Positions 7,752 to 14,971 of a DNA stretch of 64,000 nt are shown piece after piece. The position numbers and the translations under genes were made by a program. The notes beneath the pieces were generated by a model that worked only from the letters and a program-made list of their open reading frames with translations, made no database searches and was not told where the DNA came from. Every line of letters begins with the position of its first letter. Positions within the stretch are counted from its first letter, which is position 1. The stretch is from Frateuria_A sp035944355 (lineage in GTDB: Bacteria > Pseudomonadota > Gammaproteobacteria > Xanthomonadales > Rhodanobacteraceae): positions 1 through 64,000 of the forward strand of contig NZ_DASZBH010000004.1 in the NCBI RefSeq assembly GCF_035944355.1, given 5' to 3'.

Positions 7752-8627
7752 CTACACGGCGCTGCGCGGATACCGGCGCAGGTGGTAGACCCGGTGCACG
7801 TGGCCGGCGCCCAGCCAGCCGCCCAGCGCCGCCGCCAGCAAGGCCAGCAACAGGCTGACGAACACCGTCCACATCGCCATCGCGGTGTAGTGCGCGGTCT
7901 TGTCGGCGGCGTTCTTGAGCTCGGCCTGGGCGGCGGCGACCTGCGGGGACAGGCCGCGCACGGCCTGGTCGGCGTCGGCCTGGGACATGCCGGTGGCGCC
8001 GGCGAGCACCGCGCTGGCGGTATCGGGATGATTGGCCAGCAGCGCGGTGCTGATCGCGCTCACCGCCGCCGGGTCGGCCGAAGCATGCGCGCCGGCGCCC
8101 GCGGCGCCGACCATGCGCTGCGCCACCTGACCGTGCAGGCGTACGACGGCGTCGCTGCTGGCGGCCATGGCATGCGCGTCGCCACGGTGCGCGCTGCCGC
8201 CGCCGTGATCCGTGCCGCTCATGGCGCCGCCGAGCATCGCGCTGCCGCCGGCTGCCGCGCCGGACAGGCCGAATGCCAGCAGCAGGCCGCTCATCGCGAT
8301 CGCCAGGCCCCACACGGTGACGCCGTGCATGCAGCCGACGGTCTGGTCGTCGCGGCCGTCGAACCAGCTGGCGAACATGCCGCCGAGAAACAGCGACACG
8401 ATCCAGGTCAGCGCCATCCATACCGCGGTGCCGGTGCCGATGCCTTTGGCGGTGGCCGCCGCATCGTTCGGGTCGAACGCCTGGAACCCGAACGCGAGGC
8501 CTGCGATGTACAGCACCAGGGCGATGCCCGCGGCCACCATCCAGCCGGCGATCACCGCGCCCCAGCGCAGCGAGGGGTGGGTAGTCACATCCATCACGGA
8601 TGCTTGTTGCACTTCGATCGATGCCAT
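7752..8627 (-). CDS. Hypothetical integral membrane protein, 291 aa
   Basis: Four to five hydrophobic helices: WGAVIAGWMVAAGIALVLYI near residue 22, VWMALTWIVSLFLGGMFASW, WGLAIAMSGLLLAFGLSGAA, and a C-terminal MWTVFVSLLLALLAAALGGW near residue 255. Between the third and last helices lies a long soluble region rich in Ala, Gly and His (GTDHGGGSAHRGDAHAMAA) and a helical segment ending before KTAHYTAMA. The N-terminal SLRWGAVIAGW pattern is common in uncharacterised proteobacterial membrane proteins. No transport or enzyme motif recognised. Likely in one transcription unit after the 44-residue gene upstream. Confidence 0.75.
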   Translation of the reverse strand: MASIEVQQASVMDVTTHPSLRWGAVIAGWMVAAGIALVLYIAGLAFGFQAFDPNDAAATAKGIGTGTAVWMALTWIVSLFLGGMFASWFDGRDDQTVGCMHGVTVWGLAIAMSGLLLAFGLSGAAAGGSAMLGGAMSGTDHGGGSAHRGDAHAMAASSDAVVRLHGQVAQRMVGAAGAGAHASADPAAVSAISTALLANHPDTASAVLAGATGMSQADADQAVRGLSPQVAAAQAELKNAADKTAHYTAMAMWTVFVSLLLALLAAALGGWLGAGHVHRVYHLRRYPRSAV

Positions 8628-8663
8628 GTCCGTTCCTCGATGGCGGGCTCTGCCGCGGTGCCT

Positions 8664-8798
8664 TTAGGCGCAGCCGCGGATCAAACCGATGATGATCAGG
8701 ATCGGCAGCGGCACGCCGAGCAGCCAGAGCAGCACGTAGCCGATGCCGCCCTCCTGCGCGCTGCGCCAGCTGCGATAGGGGTTCAAAGAAAGTTTCAT
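8664..8798 (-). CDS. Small membrane protein, 44 aa
   Basis: ATG 8798 with AGGGAACA upstream. After the polar start MKLSLNPYRSWRSAQEGG comes one clear membrane span GYVLLWLLGVPLPILIIIGL ending RGCA. Placed 36 bases before the next minus-strand membrane protein, with which it is probably co-transcribed. Function unknown. Confidence 0.6.
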   Translation of the reverse strand: MKLSLNPYRSWRSAQEGGIGYVLLWLLGVPLPILIIIGLIRGCA

Positions 8799-9141
8799 GT
8801 GCTGTTCCCTGACAAGAGCTCGAATGACCGACCTTCCGTCCCGTGAAAGTGCAGGTTGCCGATGCAGGCTGATTCCGGCTTTCGCGGGCGTGACCACGAA
8901 AAAAACTCGGTGGTTCGCTGGCATGGAAGACAGCCGGCGGCCCGATGGCCGCCGGGTTCGTTAACGCTGTTCCCAGCGACGTCGACAGGCAGTGATGGAA
9001 GCATCTGTATCGCGTCGTCGGGTGCGAGGCGGTGCCGGCCTCCACGGTGCCGACACCCGGCCGCCGGCATCCTCGAAACCAAAGGCCGCCTGCCTGAAGG
9101 CGATCCGATGGGGACGCCATGGCGGCCGCGGGAGAACACGC
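8799..9141. other. Divergent intergenic region, no gene seen
   Basis: Separates the small membrane protein (-) from the PEP mutase-like gene (+) and must contain both promoters. No clear palindrome or coding frame was found. Confidence 0.4.
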
Positions 9142-10032
9142 ATGGCCGAGCGAGAATCGCCGGAACGCGAAGGCAAAGCCCCCACCTGGAAAGAGCTGGT
9201 CTCGGGCGACGCGCCGCTGGTGCTGCCCGCGGCGCACGATGCGCTCAGCGCGCGGCTGATCGAGCGGGCCGGGTTCAAGGCTTACCAGGTGGGCGGGTTC
9301 GCCCTGGACGGCACCTATTACGGCTACCCGGACATCGATCTGACGCACTTCGGCGAGAAGTCGACGGTGATCCGCCACACCATCGGCGCCAGCAACCTGC
9401 CGGTGCTGGTGGATGCGGACGACGGCTACGGCGACGTCAAGAACGTGACCCGCACGGTGCGCGGCTACGAGGCGATGGGCGCGTCGGCAATCTTCATCGA
9501 AGACCAGCAGGCGCCGAAGAGTTGCGGGCAGGAAGGGAAGAAGAAAGTCATTCCCGCCGAAAAGATGGTGGGCAAGGTGAAGGCGGCGCTGGCCGCCTGC
9601 CGCGAACCGGACACCTTCATCCTGGTCCGCACCGATGCGCGCAGCGCGGTCGGCCTGGAGGAGGCCATCCGCCGCGGCAAGCTCTATCGCGACGCGGGCG
9701 CGCACGGGCTCTACATCGAAGGCCTGGAGAGCGCGCGTGAACTGGAACAGGTGGGCAAGGCGCTCGAAGGCATCCCGCTGGCCACCACCATGATGGAAGG
9801 CGGCGGCAAGCTGCCCTGGATGCCGCCGCAGGAGATCGGCGCCTACGGCTTCTCGATGATCCTCTACCCGACGACGGTGCTGTTCCGCCTGACCAAGTCG
9901 ATCGAGCGCGCGCTGGTCGACCTGCTGGCCGGGCAACCCATGCCCGAGGAGGATGCGGTGAACCGCATCGCCTTCGAGGACATCGTCGGGAAGCCGGCGT
10001 GGGCGCGCATCGAGGACGAGTTCGGCAAGTAG
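9142..10032 (+). CDS. Isocitrate lyase/PEP mutase superfamily enzyme
   Basis: Cytoplasmic TIM-barrel enzyme that makes or breaks C-C or C-P bonds next to a carboxylate. The 296-residue sequence shows VLPAAHDALSARLIERAGF, YQVGGFALDG, the metal-binding VDADDGYG near residue 94, FIEDQ and LVRTDAR, all in the family order. The conserved KRCG-type catalytic loop of true isocitrate and methylisocitrate lyases appears only as KSCGQ followed by an unusual GKKKVIPAEKM insertion, so oxaloacetate decarboxylase- or carboxyvinyl-phosphonate-like activity is more likely than isocitrate lyase. ATG 9142 follows GGGAG. Substrate unresolved. Confidence 0.85.
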   Translation: MAERESPEREGKAPTWKELVSGDAPLVLPAAHDALSARLIERAGFKAYQVGGFALDGTYYGYPDIDLTHFGEKSTVIRHTIGASNLPVLVDADDGYGDVKNVTRTVRGYEAMGASAIFIEDQQAPKSCGQEGKKKVIPAEKMVGKVKAALAACREPDTFILVRTDARSAVGLEEAIRRGKLYRDAGAHGLYIEGLESARELEQVGKALEGIPLATTMMEGGGKLPWMPPQEIGAYGFSMILYPTTVLFRLTKSIERALVDLLAGQPMPEEDAVNRIAFEDIVGKPAWARIEDEFGK

Positions 10033-10210
10033 GCGTCCGGTTAGGGCGTCCTGAAGGCCTCGATTGCGCGGCGAACGGGCGTTCTGCCACGCCGGGCCTT
10101 TGCGGCCGCACGCAGACCGGGCAAGATCGCCGTCCCGGCGCCGCCGGCCATCACCGATCAATTTGGCCATCCCCGCGGATGGCCGCGAGCCGCAGGGGGC
10201 GGCTGCAAGC

Positions 10211-10741
10211 ATGCTTACGCTCGAACAATGGACCGTGCTCGGCACCTGGGCGTCGCCCCTGGTGGCGGCCCTGGGATTCCTGCTGATTCGCAACCAGCTC
10301 AAGAGCGACCGCGAGGCGCTGGAGACGCAGACGAGCTGGGAGATCTACAACGTCGGCGGCAGCATCCTGCAGACCTTCATCGCCAACCCGGAGTGCCGGC
10401 CGTATTTCTACGACGGCGCCGCCTCGCCGACCGAAGAGCCCCTGCGCAGCAAGGTGCTGGCGGTGAACGAGCTGATCTGCGACCACATGGAAAACATCAT
10501 CCTGCAGCGCCGCGCGCTGGACGGGGAGACCTACCAGGTGTGGGCGGTCTACATGCAGGGCCTGTACAACCGCAGCCCGACCATGCGCGCCTTCCTGGAG
10601 CCCTCCAGCGAGGGCTATCGCTACTCCACCCAGTTGCTGGACCTGTTGAAGCAGGGCCATCGCGACCAGGTCGGCCAGCACGAGTGGCTGGCCCGCCGCC
10701 CGGACGCGGCCATGCCGCTCAGCCGGGCGGGTACCGCATGA
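10211..10741 (+). CDS. Hypothetical membrane-anchored protein, 176 aa
   Basis: Begins MLTLEQWTVLGTWASPLVAA, with one N-terminal membrane helix (TWASPLVAALGFLLI) followed by a cytoplasmic helical domain (LKSDREALETQTSWEIYNVG, ILQTFIANPECRPYFYDG, VNELICDHMENIILQRRAL). This order, a single helix then an all-alpha region with a PECRPYF-type motif, resembles uncharacterised DUF4760-like proteins. No catalytic residues seen. Its 3' end overlaps the convergent GNAT gene by 23 bases. Confidence 0.7.
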   Translation: MLTLEQWTVLGTWASPLVAALGFLLIRNQLKSDREALETQTSWEIYNVGGSILQTFIANPECRPYFYDGAASPTEEPLRSKVLAVNELICDHMENIILQRRALDGETYQVWAVYMQGLYNRSPTMRAFLEPSSEGYRYSTQLLDLLKQGHRDQVGQHEWLARRPDAAMPLSRAGTA

Positions 10742-11195
10742 GGGTGATCGGCCGGTCGACGTAACGGTCCTGCTCGAGCGTTTGCCAGCCCAGGCGCTGG
10801 TAAAGCTCGACCTGGTCGAAGGTGTACAGGTAGATCGACGTCTGCAGCGGCGCGGCATAGTCCATCACGTACTTCACCAGCGCGCCGCCGATGCCCCGGC
10901 GCCGCCAGGCCGGCAACACCAGCACGTTGGCCAGCCACGGGCCCAGATCCGGCCGGGTGGGAAGGTCGTGCGGAACGATGCTGGCGATACCGGCCAGTTC
11001 GCCGCCCAGGCGCGCACCGAAGAACTTGGGCACCCGCACGGCCGGGTCCAGCGCATCGGCGATGTCGCGCCGGTTTTGCGCCCAGGTTTCGGCCGACTCG
11101 AAGCGCGCCCATTCCTGGTAGATCCACTGCGCCGCCAGCTCGGCCTCGGTATCGCGCAGGGTGGAAATGTCGGGGAGTTCGTCCATGGCGGCCAT
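10719..11195 (-). CDS. GNAT-family N-acetyltransferase
   Basis: Predicted acetyl-CoA-dependent N-acetyltransferase. Motif A is clear: WLANVLVLPAWRRRGIGGAL, with the RRRGIG acetyl-CoA pyrophosphate loop, followed by the LYTFDQVELYQRLGW motif B region common in acetyltransferases with small-molecule substrates. About 158 residues, normal for the fold. ATG 11195 (MAAMDELP) is preferred; a start at 11186 is also possible. Substrate unknown. Converges with and overlaps the previous gene. Confidence 0.85.
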   Translation of the reverse strand: MAAMDELPDISTLRDTEAELAAQWIYQEWARFESAETWAQNRRDIADALDPAVRVPKFFGARLGGELAGIASIVPHDLPTRPDLGPWLANVLVLPAWRRRGIGGALVKYVMDYAAPLQTSIYLYTFDQVELYQRLGWQTLEQDRYVDRPITLMRYPPG

Positions 11196-11345
11196 GCGTG
11201 GGGGTTGCTTTCCGGACGATAGCAGCAGGCCGGGTCGCGCGAATTCCCGATGGCGAGCCAAGCGGCCAGCGCCGCTTCGTCTGGCAAAGTACCCGCAGGG
11301 CGTGCACGAGCCACCAGGCTGCCGGCGCTCGCCGGGGCGGCGCTG

Positions 11346-11567
11346 ATGCGCATACCCCGGGAACTAGTGGAGGTGTTGCTGGTGCCGCTACGGGTGATGC
11401 TGTGCGGGACAGCCTGGATCCAGGCGGGCGCCTGGCGCGTGCGCGAAGTCAGGCCTGGCCGCGGCGCTGCCGCTGTGTCCCTCGCCTATTCGCTCGACGC
11501 GATGGTGGGCCTGCTGCTGTTCTTCCAGCTCGTGCTTAGGCCGGGCATCCATTTCTACGGAAGCTGA
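11346..11567 (+). CDS. Small membrane protein, 73 aa
   Basis: MRIPRELVEVLLVPLRVMLC opens the protein; a first hydrophobic stretch VLLVPLRVMLCGTAW and a second VSLAYSLDAMVGLLLFFQLV flank a basic loop (RVREVRPGRG). Two-pass membrane protein of unknown function. Upstream in-frame codons exist, but their composition looks noncoding, so ATG 11346 was chosen. Confidence 0.5.
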   Translation: MRIPRELVEVLLVPLRVMLCGTAWIQAGAWRVREVRPGRGAAAVSLAYSLDAMVGLLLFFQLVLRPGIHFYGS

Positions 11568-11606
11568 GACCGTCGAGGGGCGGGGAAAAGGGACGCGGCC
11601 GGCGGC

Positions 11607-11927
11607 CTATCGCTTTCCCGCGCGAGCCTTCAGCTCGTTCACCACCGTGCGCTGCTCCGCATGCGTCAGCTTTGCGAATGCGACGATCACTTCGGCGATT
11701 TCGTCGGTATCGGCAAAGAGCGCCGCGAGCGGCATGCCGAGCGCATCGGCGAGTTTCTTCGCGGTGCGAAGATCGCACTCGTTGACGCCGCGCTCGTAGC
11801 GGTTGATCCGCGTGCGCGCCACGTCAGCCGAGATTCCGGTGGCGACGCCCAGCGCTTCCTGAGTCAGGCCTGCAGCCAGTCGGGCAGCACGTAAGCGGTT
11901 GGCGAAGATGAGGCGGGCGTCGTCCAA
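11607..11927 (-). CDS. XRE-family helix-turn-helix regulator, 106 aa
   Basis: DNA-binding repressor type. The N-terminal Cro/CI-like domain is complete: LRAARLAAGLTQEALGVATG, then RTRINRYERGVNECDLRTAK with the recognition helix, and LADALGMPLAALFAD. A short helical tail (EIAEVIVAFAKLTHAEQRTV) may be the dimerisation part. The best start is TTG 11927, as no in-frame ATG lies nearby. It is divergent from the lasso TonB receptor, and the 240-base gap holds a perfect inverted repeat (11987-12005). Control of the receptor gene is a reasonable inference; it could equally be self-regulating. Confidence 0.88.
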   Translation of the reverse strand: MDDARLIFANRLRAARLAAGLTQEALGVATGISADVARTRINRYERGVNECDLRTAKKLADALGMPLAALFADTDEIAEVIVAFAKLTHAEQRTVVNELKARAGKR

Positions 11928-11986
11928 GGTATTGGCACGGGCATGGGAATCGTCGAGTCAGCATGAAGCCTTGCCTTTGCCCTGTC

Positions 11987-12005
11987 TGTTACCGTATAAG
12001 TAACA
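11987..12005. promoter_or_regulatory. Candidate XRE operator / receptor promoter
   Basis: TGTTAC, seven bases CGTATAA, then GTAACA: a perfect 6-bp inverted repeat between the XRE gene and the receptor gene. It overlaps a TATAAG -10-like element on + and TTATAC on -. Its size suits a Cro/CI-type dimer. Not tested. Confidence 0.45.
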
Positions 12006-12166
12006 TTGTGGCGCCTCTGCGGCAATCGCCTTGCCCGATGACGCGCTGCCGGTCGGCGACGGCGCGCCTGCGCCCGTACGGCCTGTACGCAAACCGATCT
12101 CGCCCGACGACCGTGCCGCCGGCCGGTACGCGAGCGGCCAACCCAGGGGAAAGCAAAGGACGCACC

Positions 12167-14833
12167 ATGAAGACAAGCACGTTACGCAATGCCATTTCCA
12201 TCGCCTTGTTCGTCGCCGCCACGGGCACGACCGGGTTGGCCCTGGCCCAAGATGCTGGGACGGATGCCACGGCGCCGGGCCAGCCCCCGGCGACCGATGC
12301 GCCGGCGCCGATCGACATCGATCTGCCCGCCGGGCCGCTTGCGGCAGCCCTCGATGCCCTCGGCGCGCAAAGTGGCCTGCGGCTGGACTATCCACCCGGG
12401 CTGGTCGCCGGCCGGCAGGCGAGGGCGGTCCGCGGCCGCATGAGTTGGCGCGCTGCGCTCGGCCGCCTGCTGCAGGGTACGGACCTCACCTACCGGCAGG
12501 ACGGCGACACCATCGTCGTGACCCGGCGCGCGCAGGAACGCAGCAGTCCTGAGGAGAGGGCCAGCGGCGCGACTACGGACACCAGCGCCGCACCAGCGGT
12601 GAGCAACCTGGCGACCGTCACCGTCACGGGTACGCGTATCCGTGGCGGCACCACGCCGTCGCCGGTCGTCACGATCGGCAGCGAGCAGATCCAGCAGGAG
12701 GGCTTCACGGACCTCGGCGAAGTGATCCGCAGCGTGCCGCAGAATTTCAACGGAGGGCAGAACCCGGGTGTTGCCGTCGGCGCGACTTCGGGTTCGGGAG
12801 GAATCGCAAACCAGAACGTCACCGGCGGCTCGTCCCTGAACCTGCGCGGTTTGGGTCCGGATGCGACCCTGACGCTGCTGAACGGCCGACGATTGGCCTA
12901 CGGTGGCGTCGTGCAGGCAGTCGACATGAGCGCGATACCTGTCGAAGCGGTCGATCGCGTCGAAATAGTCCCTGACGGTGCTTCGGCCATCTATGGTTCT
13001 GACGCCGTGGGCGGCGTGGCCAACGTGATCCTGAAACCGGACTTTGCCGGGGTGACCCTAGGTACGCGCTACGGCGAAGCGACCGATGGCGGGCTGGTGA
13101 CGCGGGAGTACACCGCCACTGCCGGTACCACCTGGACCGGCGGCGGACTGATCGCAACCTACAAGGACGTTTCCGCCGATCCGATCTATGCACGCCAGCG
13201 TAGCTACACGGATCACATGTTCGATCCCAGTACGCTCTATCCCGGGAGCGATCTGCGCAGCGGCTTGGTGAGCCTGCATCAGTCGATCGCGGATTCGGTC
13301 GAGCTTCGGTTGGATGCACTCGAGACCCGTCGGCATCAGGACATCTATCCGTGGAACACCGGGCTCATGCCCTACTACTACCGGGTAACACCGGTAACCA
13401 CGACATCCTTCGTTTCGCCAAATATGGAGATCTCTCTGGCGGGAGATTGGACGCTTTCCGTAGGCGGCAGCTGGGGCAGGGACAAGCACGTTCAGGATCA
13501 ATCCCGGGTGGGCATTGCGACCGGGGCATCGACCACGCTGGTTCGCGAGTGTTATTGCAACTCCTCTCTTTCCTACGAGATCGGTGCGGAAGGTCCACTA
13601 TTTGCAATGCCCGGCGGCGATGCCCGCCTCGCGGTGGGTGCGGGCGGCAGGAAGAACGAGTTCGTTCAGCGCAACTATCTCGCCGCCACGACTGTTATCG
13701 ACGGCGAGGAAAGCAGCCGATTTGGGTATGCGGAAGTCAACCTTCCACTGGTTGGACCCGATTCGGGTATCGCAGCTGTGCGCCGGCTCGATTTGACCGC
13801 GGCAGTGCGCGGCGAGAACTACGACAGCTTCGGGAGCGTGACGACCCCTAAGCTCGGCCTGAGCTACGACCCCGGCAAGGATGTCACTCTGAAAGCGTCC
13901 TGGGGCAAATCGTTCAAGGCGCCGACCTTGCTTCAGTTGCACCAGGCCCAGATTGCCGAGCTGGATCCGGCGAGCTTCTACGGCGGTGTGGCCTATGGAC
14001 CAGGTGCCACGGTGTTGTCCGTTTGGGGTGGTAACCCAGACCTCAAAGCGGAGCGCGCAACGACCTGGACCGTGTCCTCGGCCTTGCATCCCGAAGCGGT
14101 ACCGGATCTCGAAGCCGAGCTCACCTGGTTCAACATCGACTACACCGATCGCGTAGTGCAGCCAATCACTGACTATGGCCAGGCATTGGTCAACCCCCAC
14201 GACGCTCAGTTCATCGACTACGCACCGACCGCGCAGCAGCTCGCACAGGTCGTCGGCTCGGCCAACGCCTTCTACAACTTTGCGGGCAAGCCGTACGCCC
14301 CGGGCGACGTCGTGGCGATCATGTACGCCCGATACGTCAACGTTGCCCGTCAACGCGCCAAGGGAGTCGATCTGTCGTCGTCCTATAGATTCGCTCTCGG
14401 TCCCGGGCACCTGACGGTACGGGGATCGGCCACCTGGCTGGATAGCTCGCAGCAGAACGCTGCCGCACAGGCTGCCTACGACGTCGCGGGAACCCTGTTC
14501 AACCCGGCAAGGGTCAAAGGTCGCATCGGTGCAGTTTGGGACCGTGGTGGGTTCGTCGCCTCCGCCTTCGTCAATTACGTCAGCGGTGTCACGGATCGTG
14601 TGAACGAGCGGAAGACGGCATCGTTCACGACCTTCGATACCACATTGCGCTATGCCACCGACGACCGCTCCGGCGCGCTGTCGGGCCTGGAATTCGCGTT
14701 GTCCGCACAGAACCTGTTCGATCGCGACCCACCTCTTTATGTGGCCGCCACACCCGACCGGCCGCCTTACGACTCCACTAACTATTCGGCGATCGGTCGG
14801 TTCGTCAGCCTTTCGGTGTCGAAACACTGGTGA
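12167..14833 (+). CDS. Lasso-locus TonB-dependent receptor with STN domain
   Basis: Outer-membrane beta-barrel transporter of 888 residues, expected to import the locus's own lasso peptide. Order: signal peptide (hydrophobic ISIALFVAATGTTGLAL, cleavage before QDAG near residue 28), STN domain about 45-120 (IDIDLPAGPLAAALDALGAQ, GLRLDYPPGLVAGRQ), TonB-box-like ATVTVTGTRI near 150, plug domain (LNLRGLGPDATLTLLNGRRL, AVDRVEIVPDGASAIYGSDA), then the barrel to the C-terminal aromatic residue in SVSKHW. STN domains usually talk to FecR-type anti-sigma factors, but none lies nearby. ATG 12167 follows AAAGGA. It precedes the isopeptidase on the same strand. Confidence 0.93.
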   Translation: MKTSTLRNAISIALFVAATGTTGLALAQDAGTDATAPGQPPATDAPAPIDIDLPAGPLAAALDALGAQSGLRLDYPPGLVAGRQARAVRGRMSWRAALGRLLQGTDLTYRQDGDTIVVTRRAQERSSPEERASGATTDTSAAPAVSNLATVTVTGTRIRGGTTPSPVVTIGSEQIQQEGFTDLGEVIRSVPQNFNGGQNPGVAVGATSGSGGIANQNVTGGSSLNLRGLGPDATLTLLNGRRLAYGGVVQAVDMSAIPVEAVDRVEIVPDGASAIYGSDAVGGVANVILKPDFAGVTLGTRYGEATDGGLVTREYTATAGTTWTGGGLIATYKDVSADPIYARQRSYTDHMFDPSTLYPGSDLRSGLVSLHQSIADSVELRLDALETRRHQDIYPWNTGLMPYYYRVTPVTTTSFVSPNMEISLAGDWTLSVGGSWGRDKHVQDQSRVGIATGASTTLVRECYCNSSLSYEIGAEGPLFAMPGGDARLAVGAGGRKNEFVQRNYLAATTVIDGEESSRFGYAEVNLPLVGPDSGIAAVRRLDLTAAVRGENYDSFGSVTTPKLGLSYDPGKDVTLKASWGKSFKAPTLLQLHQAQIAELDPASFYGGVAYGPGATVLSVWGGNPDLKAERATTWTVSSALHPEAVPDLEAELTWFNIDYTDRVVQPITDYGQALVNPHDAQFIDYAPTAQQLAQVVGSANAFYNFAGKPYAPGDVVAIMYARYVNVARQRAKGVDLSSSYRFALGPGHLTVRGSATWLDSSQQNAAAQAAYDVAGTLFNPARVKGRIGAVWDRGGFVASAFVNYVSGVTDRVNERKTASFTTFDTTLRYATDDRSGALSGLEFALSAQNLFDRDPPLYVAATPDRPPYDSTNYSAIGRFVSLSVSKHW

Positions 14834-14871
14834 TCCCATCACCGCACGTGGGGAGCGGGGGTACTGATCAG

Positions 14872-14899
14872 GATGTGCCTGGCATTCGCTAGGCACATC
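14872..14899 (+). repeat. Hairpin between receptor and isopeptidase genes
   Basis: GATGTGCCT (14872-14880) pairs with AGGCACATC (14891-14899) over a 10-base loop, with no T tract. May tune readthrough from the receptor into the isopeptidase. Confidence 0.45.
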
Positions 14900-14971
14900 G
14901 AATCCATCGGTTGAGGCCGCACGCAGGCCGGGATGCGCTCCACCCAATGAGGGGGCGCTGCAAACAGAGAG

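Noticed and set aside
7477..10302. A 941-codon open frame on the minus strand
   Set aside because: It runs across a transposase remnant, a membrane-protein gene and the antisense of the PEP mutase-like gene. Its sequence is Arg/Ala-rich with no domain, as expected from high-GC antisense frames.
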